Counted from the first letter of the stretch, positions 23,639 through 34,100 are shown. The stretch is 64,000 nucleotides of DNA from Alopecurus myosuroides (GCA_028641055.1 CM054061.1:60160974-60224973); one strand, 5' to 3'. Notes: generated by a model not told the origin, from the sequence alone. A program made the numbers and translations.

Positions 23639-23654
23639 TTCCCTACTAGTGTAA
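23639..23654 (-). repeat. Right terminal inverted repeat and TSD of element B
   Basis: TTCCCTACTAGTG at 23639-23651 followed by TAA at 23652-23654, pairing with 586-601. Confidence 0.97.
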
Positions 23655-24040
23655 CAGGAGGTGGGGTAAAGGTGGACGAGCAATACAGAATGACAATGGT
23701 GGATTTCGACAATCTTGGTTACCTTGACGAACCATTCGTCCTAGCCAAAGATGTCGCTCAGGTTTTCTATTTGAAGGACATGAGTAGCAAACCGAGGAAA
23801 CGGAAAGATAAGAAAACGATCAGTACATCATGCGATGATCCAAAGCGCCACATTGCTCTTTCAGGGAAAAGAAACATCGTGGGAGTGGAGGACAAGACAG
23901 ACATGTCAGAAGATTATAATTTGTTTGGTGAAATTCCGCCCTTCAAAGTCAACACTGACCCAAGCATTAAGTTAAATGATGAGGGTGCTCCATGGATACG
24001 GCTAAATCGTAAGAAAGCGGGGACACAAGGGAAGAATTGA
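23655..24040 (+). pseudogene. CACTA transposase TNP2 of element A, last part
   Basis: Final 128 codons of A's TNP2 gene, cut off from 1-588 by element B. The piece holds the end of DUF4216 (LGYLDEPFVLAKDVAQVFY) and the conserved C-terminal tail KRHIALSGKRNIVG ... EDYNLFGEIPPF before the TGA at 24038-24040. It aligns residue by residue with the tail of the D transposase ending at 50642. No frameshift is visible. Confidence 0.92.
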
Positions 24041-24312
24041 TGTGTAATAATTTATTGTGTACCAAACTTTTTTTGAATGGATCATGTGAATTATATTATC
24101 TCTGATGTGTTTAAGACTAACTCCTTTGCAAAATATTTGAGAAAACGAGTGGAAAGCATGGAAAACAGAAGGGTACTTAAATATCTCAAAACCTTGTGAG
24201 ATAAAATATCTGATTTCATAACTTTTATTAAAAACAGAAAACAGACGCGCTAGCGCGCCGCAGTGTCGCCGGAATACAATTTTTTTTATTAAAAAGAGAG
24301 AACATACGAACA
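24041..24312. other. Spacer between TNP2 and AP2 pseudogene in A
   Basis: 3' region of TNP2 and 3' region of the AP2 pseudogene. It holds GACGCGCTAGCGCGCCGC at 24245-24262, matched inverted at 35545-35565 in element C. No gene is seen. Confidence 0.5.
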
Positions 24313-24962
24313 CTACTCCTCGTCGTCGTCGTCGGGGAACTCGTCGGTGACCTCCTCCGGGTCATCGTCGGCGGCGAACTCGTCGGTGACCTCCTCGTCG
24401 TCGTCGGAGGTGCATGATGGTATGTCCGAGATAGGCCCCCACCTCGGATCGTCGGAGGCCCAGACTTCGCCGGCGCGGTCGGACCGACGAAGCTCTTGCA
24501 GCGCCTTCATCCTCGCCTCCCGAGCGGCATCTAATGTGAGGTGGCGTTCGAGGCGGCGCTCCGCCCGCTCAACCGCGCGGGTCTACCAGAGCTCCTCGTC
24601 GGCGCTCTCCTCCCCCGGGTTGTTCCGGTAATACTCGCGGACGACGCGTTTTCCCTGGTGTCGACTAGGCCCTGAAACGCGCGGTGACGGAGGTGGAGGT
24701 GGTCGGCGGCAGTGACGATCTGCGGCTTCGGCGCCCTGGCCTCCGCTTCCCAGACGGTGTGGCAGTCGTTGAAGTTCATCAGCGACCGCAGGCGGTTGAG
24801 GCGCCAGGCCGCCGCGTCCCAGGCGCGGGCGGCCTCCGCCGCCGTCGCAAAGGAGCCGAGGGGGATGCGGTCGTCCCCCCAGCGGATATCTGCGCTGAAC
24901 ATTCCGTTCTGCCGTGCTCGGACGCCGCGGAAGCCGGTGGTGTTGTTCCTCCTCGGAGGCAT
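24313..24962 (-). pseudogene. AP2/ERF-domain passenger pseudogene (element A)
   Basis: The start at 24962 (MPPRRNNTTGFRGVRARQNG) opens a single AP2/ERF DNA-binding domain: GFRGVR, then GDDRIPLGSFATAAEAARAWDAAAW, then LMNF, about residues 9-66. A frameshift near 24600-24660 and another near 24520 push the rest into other frames. The acidic tail (TSDDDEEVTDE) is still recognisable at 24313-24510. The intact relative is at 33210-33812. AP2/ERF domains bind GCC- or DRE-type DNA; here the gene is transposon cargo. A TATA-like TATAAAC lies at about 25015-25021 on the minus strand. Confidence 0.85.
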
Positions 24963-25033
24963 GGTGGAAGCGCGACGGTGCGTGGAGAGGAGAAGACGCG
25001 CTCGAGACGCGACAGTTTATACCGCGCCCTCCT

Positions 25034-25108
25034 GGCCACGCGTCACAACTCCCACGCCACGCGTCACAACTCCCGCGCCACGCGTCACAACTCCCGCGCC
25101 ACGCGCCA
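25034..25108. repeat. 21-bp tandem repeat upstream of AP2 pseudogene
   Basis: About four copies of CACGCGTCACAACTCCCGCGC directly upstream of the TATA box of the AP2 pseudogene. A related single copy occurs upstream of the C copy near 33120-33150. Confidence 0.85.
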
Positions 25109-25189
25109 CACTAACACAACCAAGAAAATAGTTGCACATTACTACCCGAGCTCAAAGTGAACACTGACCCAAGCATGGATGGATGTGTT

Positions 25190-25505
25190 AAAGGGGGGTG
25201 TAGAACAAACCAATCGGTATCACCATCATACAACCCTACCGTGGCTACTCGGTGCAATATGCATACCAAATGCACGGTAGGACGTATGATGGCGAATCCG
25301 GATGTTTTGTATTTGCTCGATAAACTGAATATATGATGTATCAAACCTTAAAGGGGGATGTAGAACAAAACAATCGGTATCGCCATCATACAGCCCCACC
25401 GTGGCTACTGGGTGCAATATGCATACCAAATGCACGGCAGGACGTATGATGGCGAATCCGGATGTTTTGTATTTGCTCGATGAACTGACCGGTGTATGAA
25501 GGTGG
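25190..25505. repeat. Tandem duplication of about 160 bp in A spacer
   Basis: 25195-25340 and 25355-25505 share long runs such as GACGTATGATGGCGAATCCG and TTTTGTATTTGCTCGAT. The inverted counterpart in C is at 35090-35310. It is non-coding spacer between the divergent AP2 and GW-PVPP genes. Confidence 0.85.
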
Positions 25506-25743
25506 GCTATATATAGGGTCCTCTGGCTCACAAAGTGTTGTGCTAGGGTTTTGATCCAACGGTTAAGAAACCACCTCATCCAACGGCTCACAACAGCTCG
25601 AAAGAAACACACCGTAGCCCTGATCGATCGGCTCACAACAGCTCGAAAGAAACACACCCCGGATCCAACGACTCACAAGCACTTTAAAGAAACACACGAT
25701 CCGTGTGATTCTATCTGATTGGTCCAAACGAAACCCTAACCCA

Positions 25744-25806
25744 TTTAGTCCCGGTTGGTGTCCCCAACCGGGACTAAAGGGATGTTTTCTTCTCGCTATA
25801 TATATG
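25744..25806 (+). promoter_or_regulatory. Palindrome plus TATA promoter of the A GW-PVPP gene
   Basis: Arms TTTAGTCCCGGTTGG and CCAACCGGGACTAAA (25744-25778) stand 18 bp upstream of TATATATATG (25797-25806); the ATG follows at 25858. The palindrome is the subterminal repeat unit of CACTA elements A and C. Confidence 0.75.
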
Positions 25807-25857
25807 TATGCATTGCCACACCATTGGCATAAACACATACAAACTCACCACTCTCTC

Positions 25858-26407
25858 ATGGCTTCTACCGTACCCACTCTAACATTCATCCAGGCGGAGG
25901 CACTTTCCGCCTTGAACTACCCCTGCCCGTGCGGCTACAACGTTCCCGCCGGTTGGATGCTGAGCGCCGGAGGAGTGCCGGTCCCTCCTCTTCCTCAAGG
26001 TGTGGCGCGTCGGGCGGCCATCACAAACCACTACTATCACGAGCTCATGCCGGAGCAGCGGAGGAATCCCAGTTGGCATCCCGATAACCAGCATACTTGG
26101 GATGCCTTCTTCATCAATCAGCGTGAGAGGGCGCTCGCCAGGTATGAGGAGCACGGCCTGCCTCCTGGGAACTTTCACGAGGCCGGTCGTCGGCTATGGT
26201 GGTCCGGTCGGACTCTACAGAGCGTCATGGACTACATCAGGGCCGGCGATATCCCTCGCATGCGCTACCCTCAGGCCCAGTCCTGGAGTCGTGATCCTCC
26301 GAGGGAGTGCAGAGCACCGTCAGACGATAGTGACGACGACGGCGGCCGGCGGCGACTACGACGACTACGAGTACATGTACTATAGGCCTAGGCAGGAGTA
26401 TGACTAG
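25858..26407 (+). pseudogene. GW-PVPP passenger protein, element A (frameshift near the end)
   Basis: Single-exon gene with its own promoter, about 182 residues. It starts MASTVPTLTFIQAEALS, then has a CPCGYNVPAGW segment, VPVPPLPQG, a W-rich region (SWHPDNQHTWDAFF, RRLWWSGRTLQSVM) and an acidic Tyr-rich tail. Compared with the minus-strand copy at 34101-34646, a 1-base difference in a GGC run near 26345 shifts the last 20 codons; the proper tail reads on in another frame to the TAG at 26405-26407. I do not know its function. The P-GW-L-PVPP-P-G pattern also occurs in D's passenger (53404-54471), so it looks like a family of CACTA passengers. Confidence 0.75.
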
Positions 26408-26678
26408 CAGATATCAGATCATTGATCTATGCTCTCCGTTTAGGTTTAGATCCACTCTAGCCATTATGTACTGCCTTTTTTATCTATATATATATTCAAG
26501 ATGTGTGTGAATCTTTATGATTATATAATCTTTATGATTAGTTTTATTTTTCTGAATTTCCTGATATATTATTTGTATTTTTAAGATTTTAAAAAGAATT
26601 AGTTTTATTTTTCTGAATTTTCTGATATATTATTTGTATTTTTAAGTTTGGAAAAAGGAAAAGTATTTGAATAAACAC
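26408..26678. other. AT-rich spacer in A
   Basis: Holds a short direct repeat (TTAGTTTTATTTTTCTGAAT at about 26539 and 26598). No gene is seen. Confidence 0.5.
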
Positions 26679-26913
26679 CTTTAGTCGCGGTTCGTGTCAC
26701 GAACCGGGACTAAAGGCTCGTTCTGCGCGGGAACAAAAACGCCGCGAAAAATTGCACCTTTAGTCCCGGTTCGTGACACCAACCGGGACTAGGGGGACCT
26801 TTAGTCCCGGTTCGTGACACCAACCGGGACTAAAGGCCCGCGGAGGGTACCCCGGGGGACCTTTAGTCCCGGTTGCTGTCACGAACCGGGACTAAAGGCT
26901 GGCCCTATATATT
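26679..26913 (+). promoter_or_regulatory. Internal subterminal-type array and TATA box, promoter of A TnpA-Ulp1
   Basis: Four palindromic units (26679-26716, 26758-26792, 26799-26836, 26861-26898) of the form CCTTTAGTCCCGGTTCGTG ... AACCGGGACTAAAGG. They are followed 8 bp later by CTATATATTC (26906-26913). A GC-rich leader and a donor-like CGGTAGGTGC near 27032 follow. Confidence 0.8.
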
Positions 26914-26934
26914 CCCGCCCCTGAAATTTTTCTA

Positions 26935-27960
26935 AGGACCAACCGCATCGTCTTCTCCGCGCCGCACTACTCGTCTTCTCCGCGCCGCCGTCGCCGATTC
27001 CGCCCGCAGAGACACAGAGGACGCGCCGCCGTCGGTAGGTGCCCGCCGCCCCTGCGCCCGTCATTCCCGCTGCTCCTCGTCCGTTCCCGTCGCTGCTCCT
27101 CGGCCGTGCCCTCCGTGACCGTCCTCCCGCCGCCACGACATCCGCCCGCCGTGACCGTCCTCCCGCCGCTCCTCGTTGGCGCTCCTCGTCCCTGCCTCCT
27201 CCCCGTCGTCTCCGTTCCCTCCCGCGTGGCCGGAATCGACACGTTCGCCGGAGACCCGAGAGCCCCGCCGCGTTTACTTCACGGCGGCTCGCCGTCGTCG
27301 ACCTTCCGAGGGCGGCGCCGCCACGTAGAGGTAGATTGCGTCGAGACGGTTCCAAGAACACCAACCACGTGTCCTGTGGTAGCCAGAATCGCCACCGGCG
27401 ACCGAATCTGCCACCGTGTGACGCCAGGGGTGACGTCATGATGACGTCACCTGGCCACATGTTGTTGAGTTTTTTTTTTAATGACGTCATCATGACACGT
27501 GGGGCCCACTGTATATGGAATTACAGAAAATAGTTAAATCTTCTAAATTAAATAACTTTTAATTTATAATTCCAAAAATTATGGAAAAATATGCAAAATG
27601 TTCACAAAAATGTAAGCTATCTGTTTATATCATTTTCAATCATGTTTGACAAAGTTCAAAATGAGACCATATTTGAATTTTTATTAAATTCATTAAAATA
27701 ATGAAAATAAGTTTTAATTCAATAAATTCAGAATATTAAGTGTAATATACCAAAATGACCAGGAAAGCAAATGCAACCTAGCTATGGGGTTCTCCAAGTA
27801 ATTTGAGAAACTAATCTTGGACACACCTCTAAAGTATGGTTTTCCCCCTCCGGTGGTCATCGTCCTTCCACCCAAAACCCTAGCAATCTGTTTTCCCTCC
27901 TTCTACGACAATATTTGCTAAGTCTCCTATATACTTAATTAATTTTTACTACATGCATGT
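26935..27960 (+). other. Leader exon and 5' intron of the A TnpA-Ulp1 gene
   Basis: GC-rich leader to about 27450, then AT-rich intron-like DNA ending in the acceptor ATGCATGTCTGCAG at 27965. Open frames in the GC-rich part look like chance. Confidence 0.5.
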
Positions 27961-29914
27961 CTGCAGGAGTGACATATGGCGGACAATAGAGACCTGACGG
28001 AACAGGAGGCTGAAGGTTATCTATTAGACATCATAGCCGGAGAACATGATGTAATCTCTTCTTATCTGAACCTTGATGATCAAGAACGTGAAGGAACGGA
28101 CATTGTCGATGACCAAGGAGGTGAAGCAACGGACATTGTGGATGATCAAGGAGGTGAAGGAATGGACATTGATGACGGAGGTCAACCGTCGACAAACGAC
28201 GATCTCCAATTGCAAAGAACAACCACCTCCGGCGAGGTATATATATATATACATTGAGCCTCTCGTGATACAAACTGACTGAAATGTGAATACATATGCA
28301 GTAACGCGCGCGACTCTCTTTCTTATTTTAGCCCTCGGCCGGATCGAGTACGACAACGTGTGGCAAATCCAAGGCGATGAAAGATGGAGAAACATATACC
28401 ATCGAATCAGTCGGTGAAACCGGCAAGCCCCTACAGCACACCACAAAGTTTATCAACCAATGCGGAGTCATTGTTAGAGATACCGTCCCGATCACCGTCC
28501 AGGAATGGAAGGAGCCAAAGAAAGCACGCCTTGGTTTCAGTTATGTCCACAAGAGAATGAAAAAAGGAGATGTTCAGAAAGCTTATGGTACATTTCATTC
28601 TACCTCCGGAATACAACAAAAAAGATGAATTCGGTGAAGAGGTTCCGGGTGGACGTCAGAGGAGGAGGCTAGTCAAAGAGTTCGCTCTTCAGAAGATGGC
28701 CGAAGCATTCCGGAACTTCAAGAAAAAATTGTTCCGTGAATATGTCAGCAAGGGCAAGACTCCGATTTTCACTGGACAACATGAGAAACTGAGAGATGAT
28801 TGGCCAGAATTTGTGACGCAGAAGAAATCGGAGTATTTCAAGGAAATGTCGAAAAAAAATAAGGCTAATGCGGATAAGAAACAGTACCATCATGTTATGG
28901 GGCCAGGAGGATACCACGTTTCAGCGCCTAAGTGGCAGGCGATGGAGGACGGCCTGAGGGAAAGAGGAATCCCTCTAGGTACAGAGGGATGGGACGGAAG
29001 AGCCAAAATGTGGTGGTACGGGCATGGGGGATCGCTAGACCCGGAGACAGGGGCGTGTGCTCATCGGCAGAAAACGTTTGCTCCCACAAAAAACCTTGTT
29101 GACGCAATGACCAAAGCTCAACAGGGCTGGATCACGTTCAACAGAGAGAGAGACCAACTGACCCATGCCCTCGGGAATCCTGAACACGGAGGACATATAC
29201 GAGGCAAAGGCAGATTGCCGTGGAAAGTAGGGTTTTCCCAGGAGGGTGACCCGTACTGTTACAGAAGCCGTAAGAGAAATACGGACCGGGCTGCAGATCT
29301 TCTGTCGAAGCTTGCAACGGAAGTTAGTGAGTTGAAGCAGACCGTGGCGGGAATACTTGAGAAAGAAACAGCGGCTGCTGCAAGGCCGCATGAAGAACAT
29401 GCAGCGGATCTCGGAAGCCAGCATCAGCGGAGAAGCAGCGTGGCTTCCACGGAGGCCCCGCCTGCAGGAGCTAATGCACCGATGATCGAGAGTCGTGCAC
29501 CGGAGCCTCACTACCCCGTGGATGATGTAAAGGAGATGAAAGACTGTGATCTGCATTATCCCGTGGGGAACATTTCCATGAAGGTAGCTACAGGCAGTGC
29601 TTTACCCTATACACCTGGAGCACTCCATCACAACAACCCCATTCCATATGGCTATGCTCGTGTCACGGTGGAAGACATAGTCCAAGTGTTTGAGGACCTG
29701 GAGATTCACATAGCTACACCCGAAGGGGAGAGAAGACTTGGAGATGTCAAGCGCCAGTTCATTCTATGGAAAAAGAAGTACATAGTGTTTCCAGGCGAGA
29801 CGCCAAGGCTAACAAGTCCACCCCCCTCCGATGGTGCAGGTGCTGGTGGTGGTGCTGCTGGTTCACCTACGCCTCCTTCACGCCATTCGACGCCGTCCCC
29901 CGATCCACAATCTC

Positions 29915-30060
29915 CGGCGGGAAAGCAGCCGTCGCCCCACATTCCTTCTCCGGCGGATAAGCAGCAGCCGTCGCCCCCCATTCCTCCTCCGGCGGATAAG
30001 CAGCAGCCGTCGCCCCCATTCCTCCTCCGGAGGATAAGTAGTCGTCGCCCCCCATTCCTC
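29915..30060 (+). repeat. 39-bp in-frame proline-rich tandem repeats
   Basis: About four units encoding SPPIPPPADKQQP variants in the A TnpA gene. The C-run length differs between units and one unit carries the frameshift. Confidence 0.85.
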
Positions 30061-30958
30061 CTCCGGCGAAGAAACAGAAGCAGGCGGACAGCAAGGGAAC
30101 CTGCTCTTGGACTATTAACCCGGAGCCTTATGTACCTAAGACCACACGGGTACCGGAGCCATCACTGAAGCCTACCCCCCCAAGGCCTTGGGAACTTAGT
30201 GATGATGAAACCAAATTGGCCGCGAAGGCTGACCTTGAGAAATGGAAGGCCCATCAGAAGGCGCGAAAGGAGCCTAAGCCCAAGGAAGTATACCCTCCGA
30301 TAGTAGACAAGTGGGCTACGGGTTTTTTGTCGACACCGTCCCAAGCCGAGAAGAATTTGCCTAAATACTATGATAATGAACTTCGTACGCAAGCAAAAGC
30401 ATTGGCGGAGGAGAAAGAAAAAATGAAAAAAAGCGGGAAACAAGTTGACCAGCTCGGGATGCAGAGTAAACAATCGATCCCCCCGCTCATAGTGAAAGCC
30501 GGTCCGGAACAGGACCCCGAGGTCAGAGAAGCTGTGGCAGCAATGGGATTGACTGCAGCTACTGCCATGAAAAATGCGTCCGAGGCCAGTATGTCTCTTC
30601 GTGCCTTTTTAGGCCTGGACGATGCGCCAATGGCTGAGGTAGCATTACAATATGAGAAGAAAGGGCCTCTCGTCGAGCCTACGCAGGAAAAGGATCTACC
30701 ACCACTAATGCAAAGTCTGCTACGTTGGTACAAAGAATTCATATCATGGTCCGACAGAGACTTTGTGTATGTGGATGTTACAGAGGAGCATCACACCAAA
30801 AAGTACACTGTACCAGTTGAGATGAGTGAATTGTTCCAGCTGTTCAATCTGCGCGAGCTCCATAAATCTATCCTGAGTTGCTACGTTCTGTAAGTGATTT
30901 ATTTCTACCTCATCTCGTTCTTCATTGCCTACACTATATATATATATATATATATATA

Positions 30959-31330
30959 GGACAAATTTAGGCTACTCCCGGGTGTAGCTACACCCCACAT
31001 GTGTTTAGTATGATGTATGTAGTATATATCATACCGGAGAGCATGTACATGTAGTATGTAGTATATATTACTATTTCGGCAGTATATATACTACTTTTTA
31101 TGTAGTATGTGTAATTTTTCTACATACTCCTTTTATATGTACATATATACCCGTATTTTGAATATATAGTGCAAACTACAAACTCAATTTTATAATTTTC
31201 ACGAAACTTGTTTTGAAGTATCTTAGATATAGTATATGAACATACTTGGACCAAAAAAGTATGACACATACCTCCGTATGGCAGTATATGAGACGTGGGT
31301 GTAGCTACACCCGGGAGTAGAAACCATTTT

Positions 31331-31333
<3 letters not shown>
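30959..31333. mobile_element. 375-bp MITE inserted in a TA microsatellite
   Basis: Lies between two (TA)n tracts (30935-30958 and 31334-31381) in an intron of the A TnpA-Ulp1 gene. Imperfect inverted ends share CTACTCCCGGGTGTAGCTAC on the left and GTAGCTACACCCGGGAGTAG on the right. The core is AT-rich with many TATATA steps. The flanks are compatible with TA-targeted insertion (Stowaway- or Micron-like); the family is not certain. Confidence 0.8.
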
Positions 31334-31385
<52 letters not shown>

Positions 31386-32404
31386 CCTAACTATATTGTT
31401 GCGTACGCTATTATGCAGATTGAAGATTTGGGAATGCAAAATAAGACTCATCCATGATGTTGGGTTCATTGACCCACAAATCATTAATGGAACTATGTTA
31501 GAGCATCACCCCAAAGACGTGGAGAAAGACTTGTACAATTTTCTTAAAAAGCATGAACTCAAAAGTCATATTCTATTTTCTTACCATTTTGGGTGAGTGT
31601 TTCTCTCTTGTGCACATTCTCTTTTGTTTACTCCATGCATGGTATGTCTAATCGATAAGTTATGCCTGTGCATGTAACGTGTCCGCATGTTCCACTGGAT
31701 TCTGCTAAAAATTGAACTTCCGAGCTCCACAGTTTTTATCATGAACTCTATGAATTCATATACAAAGCTTTGGATCGACATGAGAAAAATGATGCAAAGG
31801 TAATTATTTTCAATCATTTCCGCTCTATATCGATCGGTCTCTTTTGTTCATTTCCTAATATGCAGTAGCTAATAACTCCCTTGTTCATTTTATTTTATTT
31901 GCACTGTAGAGTTTGGAGACGGTTCTCACATGAACATGTCGGTGGATTCAAACATCAGCTAGAATTTAAAAATGTGGTTCGTGGTGTGGATAAGCAGCCA
32001 GCGGGGACCGGTCTATGTGGATACTATGTTTGTGAGAACATACGGAAAGAAATCTCTGAGAGGAAGAAGGACGAGAGCACGCGGAGGAGTCTCAATAATT
32101 TGCGGAGGGCGCTTACTCCAGAAGCTCGCTTCCGACCAATTCAAGAGGAAATAGCAGGATTTTTCCTTAAGCATGTCGTCGATTCCAAAGGAGAACACCA
32201 TGCGCCCACCGACGATGATGCTTATATGCATCTCCGAGATTGAAACTTGTTCGAAGTTGTGTATGGTCATCTATCTTAATTGTATATATAGAAACTTGTT
32301 CAAAGTTGTATATGGTCACCCGAGATTGAATATATATTATATATTCCTATTGAATTCTTCTTGTTTGAAATTTCATATATATATATGCATGTATATAGTA
32401 GCAT

Positions 32405-32408
<4 letters not shown>

Positions 32409-32501
<93 letters not shown>
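32409..32501. repeat. (TA)n followed by (TG)n microsatellite
   Basis: About 35 TA units then 11 TG units, downstream of the TnpA-Ulp1 stop codon. Reading frames through it are artefacts. Confidence 0.97.
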
Positions 32502-32614
32502 ACTGAAACTTCATCAAAACTAAAATAAAACACAAAATAAAATATAAAAGAAATAAAACAAAACAAATTAAAAAGAAACCAGGTTTAGGGGGCCTAAAAC
32601 CCTAAACCTGCGCA

Positions 32615-32763
32615 GGAGGTTTTCAGTCCCGGTTAGCCACAAGAACCGGGACTAAAGGTTCTCCGCCGCGACGGACTCCTGGCGCCCACGTGGACGGGCC
32701 TTTAGTCCCGGTTCGTAAGCGGCGCGACTATAGGGGGGGGTCTTTAGTCGCGCATAGCTAGTC
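32615..32763. repeat. Right subterminal repeats of element A (left of C insertion)
   Basis: Units AGTCCCGGTTAGCCACAAG/AACCGGGACTAAAGG at about 32621-32658, CCTTTAGTCCCGGTTCGTAA at about 32699 and TTTAGTCGCG at about 32742. They continue at 38951-39011 after element C. Confidence 0.85.
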
Positions 32764-32766
32764 CCA

Positions 32767-33028
32767 CACTAGTGGAAACAACCCCTTTCGTCCAGGGGGG
32801 CAGGGGGCATCTGTCCCGGTTGCACCAAAAACCGGGACAAGTGCCATGCATTGGTCCCGGTTCGTGTGCCCGAGGCAGCAGAAACCACCTGGGGGCATCT
32901 GTCCCGGTTCGTGGGGAGCCAATGGTCCCGGTTCGTGGCACGACCCGGGACGAATCCCTAGCCACATGCCACGTGGCGCGCGCATGGGCTTTGGTCCCGG
33001 ATCATACCCCTAACCGGGACCAATGTCA
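32767..33028. repeat. Left subterminal region of element C
   Basis: Several CTGTCCCGGTT / AACCGGGAC units, nearly the same as the left end of D for the first 60 bp. The last unit (32992-33028) is about 135 bp upstream of the AP2 TATA box. Confidence 0.85.
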
Positions 33029-33074
33029 CTTCCCCTACAAATGCGGCCACAACCCCGTCCCTTTTGTTTTAAGC

Positions 33075-33135
33075 ATGGGTGGTATTGTCTGTCCGCGTGG
33101 CGCATGGGTGGTATTGTCTGTCCGCGTGGCGCGGG
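33075..33135. repeat. 30-bp direct repeat, two copies, before AP2 gene
   Basis: ATGGGTGGTATTGTCTGTCC plus GCGTGGCGC occurs twice in a row between the subterminal units and the AP2 TATA box. Confidence 0.85.
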
Positions 33136-33159
33136 AGTTGTAACGCGTGGCCATGAATG

Positions 33160-33170
33160 CGCGTTATAAA
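33160..33170 (+). promoter_or_regulatory. TATA box of C AP2 gene
   Basis: GTTATAAACTG about 45 bp upstream of the ATG at 33210; the same TATAAAC context precedes the A copy. Confidence 0.6.
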
Positions 33171-33209
33171 CTGCCGCACCTCCACTCCACGCACCGTCGT
33201 GCCACCACC

Positions 33210-33812
33210 ATGCCTCCGAGGAGGAACAACACTACCGGTTTCCGCGGAGTTCGATCGCGGCAGAACGGAATGTTCACCGCGACTATCCGCTTCGGGGACG
33301 ACCGCATCCCCCTCGGCTCCTTTGTGACGGCCAAGGAGGCCGCCCGCGCTTGGGACGCGGCGGCCTGGCGCCTCGGCCGCCCGCGGTCGTTGATGAATTT
33401 TAGCGACTGCCACACCCTCTGGGAAGCGGAGGCCAGGGCGCCGACGCCGCAGATCGTCACTGCCGCCGACCACCGCCACCTCAGGCACCGCGCGTTTCAG
33501 GGCCTAGTCGACGCCAGGGACAACCGCGTGGTCCGCGAGTATTACCGGAACAATCCGGGTGAGGAGAGCGCCGACGAGGAGCTATGGCAGACCCGCGCGG
33601 CTGAGCGGGCGGAGCGGCGCCTCGAACGCCACCTCGAGTTAGATGCCGCTCGGGAGGCGAGGACGAAGGCGCTGCAAGCGCTCCGTCGGGCCGACCACGC
33701 CGGCGAAGTCTGGGACTCCGACGATCCGAGGTGGGGGCCTATCTCGGAAATACCATCATGCACCTCCTCCGACGACGAGGAGGTCACCGACGACGACGAG
33801 GACGAAGAGTAG
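33210..33812 (+). CDS. AP2/ERF-domain passenger protein (element C)
   Basis: Single-exon open gene, 200 aa. The start is the MPPRRNNTT methionine at 33210, because the A copy starts at the same place and the TATA box lies 40 bp upstream. Residues 10-67 are one AP2/ERF domain: GFRGVRSRQNG, then RIPLGSFVTAKEAARAWDAAAW, then RSLMNF. The WLG that typifies host ERF proteins reads PLG. After it come a basic and alanine-rich helical region (residues 90-160) and a strongly acidic tail (DDDEDEE), which could be an activation domain. It is transposon cargo close to the left end of C. A plausible role is binding transposon or host promoters, but that is inference. A second copy in A is broken and a third is only a remnant at 35395-35570. 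Confidence 0.82.
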   Translation: MPPRRNNTTGFRGVRSRQNGMFTATIRFGDDRIPLGSFVTAKEAARAWDAAAWRLGRPRSLMNFSDCHTLWEAEARAPTPQIVTAADHRHLRHRAFQGLVDARDNRVVREYYRNNPGEESADEELWQTRAAERAERRLERHLELDAAREARTKALQALRRADHAGEVWDSDDPRWGPISEIPSCTSSDDEEVTDDDEDEE

Positions 33813-34100
33813 CGCGCTAGCACGTCTGTTTTCTGTTGGCTGTTTAATAAAATAATTTGTTGTATTCCGGCAAACAGTGGCCCTCTAGCTCGTCTGTTTT
33901 CTATTTTCCGTGTGATTTTTCCTGATTTGTTGGATTCAGATCTAATGGCATTTCGATAGACGTTAAAAGGAGGGGGACATGTATTTCGATAGATAAACAA
34001 GGCACGGTACACATAATGGCAAGATTGGATCTAAATCTAAACGGAGAGCATAGATCTAAATAAACAAGGCAGTACATAATGGCAAAAGTGCATCGATCTA
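33813..34100. other. Spacer between convergent AP2 and GW-PVPP genes of C
   Basis: 3' regions of both genes, with CGCTAGCACGTCTGTTTTCTG at 33813-33835 echoing the AP2 3' region in A. No further gene is seen. Confidence 0.5.

Larger units (their letters stand above)
589..23651 (-). mobile_element. CACTA element B (23 kb, includes a nested LTR retrotransposon)
   Basis: Complete CACTA transposon with 13-bp perfect terminal repeats and TSD TAA. Both genes lie on the minus strand. Read from the right end, the order is terminal array, TNP2 transposase (22524 to 8874), 105-bp tandem repeats, internal array, non-coding exon and long intron, TnpA-Ulp1 gene (4842 to 1352), terminal array. About 10.1 kb of its length is the retrotransposon at 10924-21056, so the original element was about 12.9 kb. 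Subterminal repeats are copies of GTTCGCCAGCGGTA and its complement, unlike the CCCGGTT type of A, C and D. It lies inside A's transposase gene. Confidence 0.96.
27976..32243 (+). pseudogene. TnpA-Ulp1 gene of element A (frameshifts and stop)
   Basis: Exon 1 runs 27976-28234 (ATG after acceptor CTGCAG); exon 2 starts at 28332. An extra G after the A-run at 28558-28566 shifts the frame, which then continues from 28570 (FRKLMVHFILPPE). This region is the TnpA-type domain with a Lys-rich core, a coiled stretch (LLSKLATEVSELKQTVAG) and a DUF8039-like segment (SALPYTPGALHHN, VEDIVQVFEDLEIHIATPEG). A proline-rich repeat at 29915-30060 has lost one C and gained a TAG. The frame resumes to 30890, then exons at about 31419-31594, 31690-31800 and 31911-32243 carry the Ulp1-type peptidase: FHWILLKI keeps His, LCGYYVCENI keeps Cys, and IMNSMN has Asn where Asp is usual. 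One acceptor near 31690 lacks AG. It is probably non-functional. Confidence 0.82.

Noticed and set aside
25858..26407. GW motif as an Argonaute-binding hook
   Set aside because: Only one or two GW/WG-like pairs per protein and no repeated hook context; not enough to claim.
32300..32566. Frame encoding a Tyr-Ile and Thr-His repeat
   Set aside because: Product of the TA and TG microsatellite.
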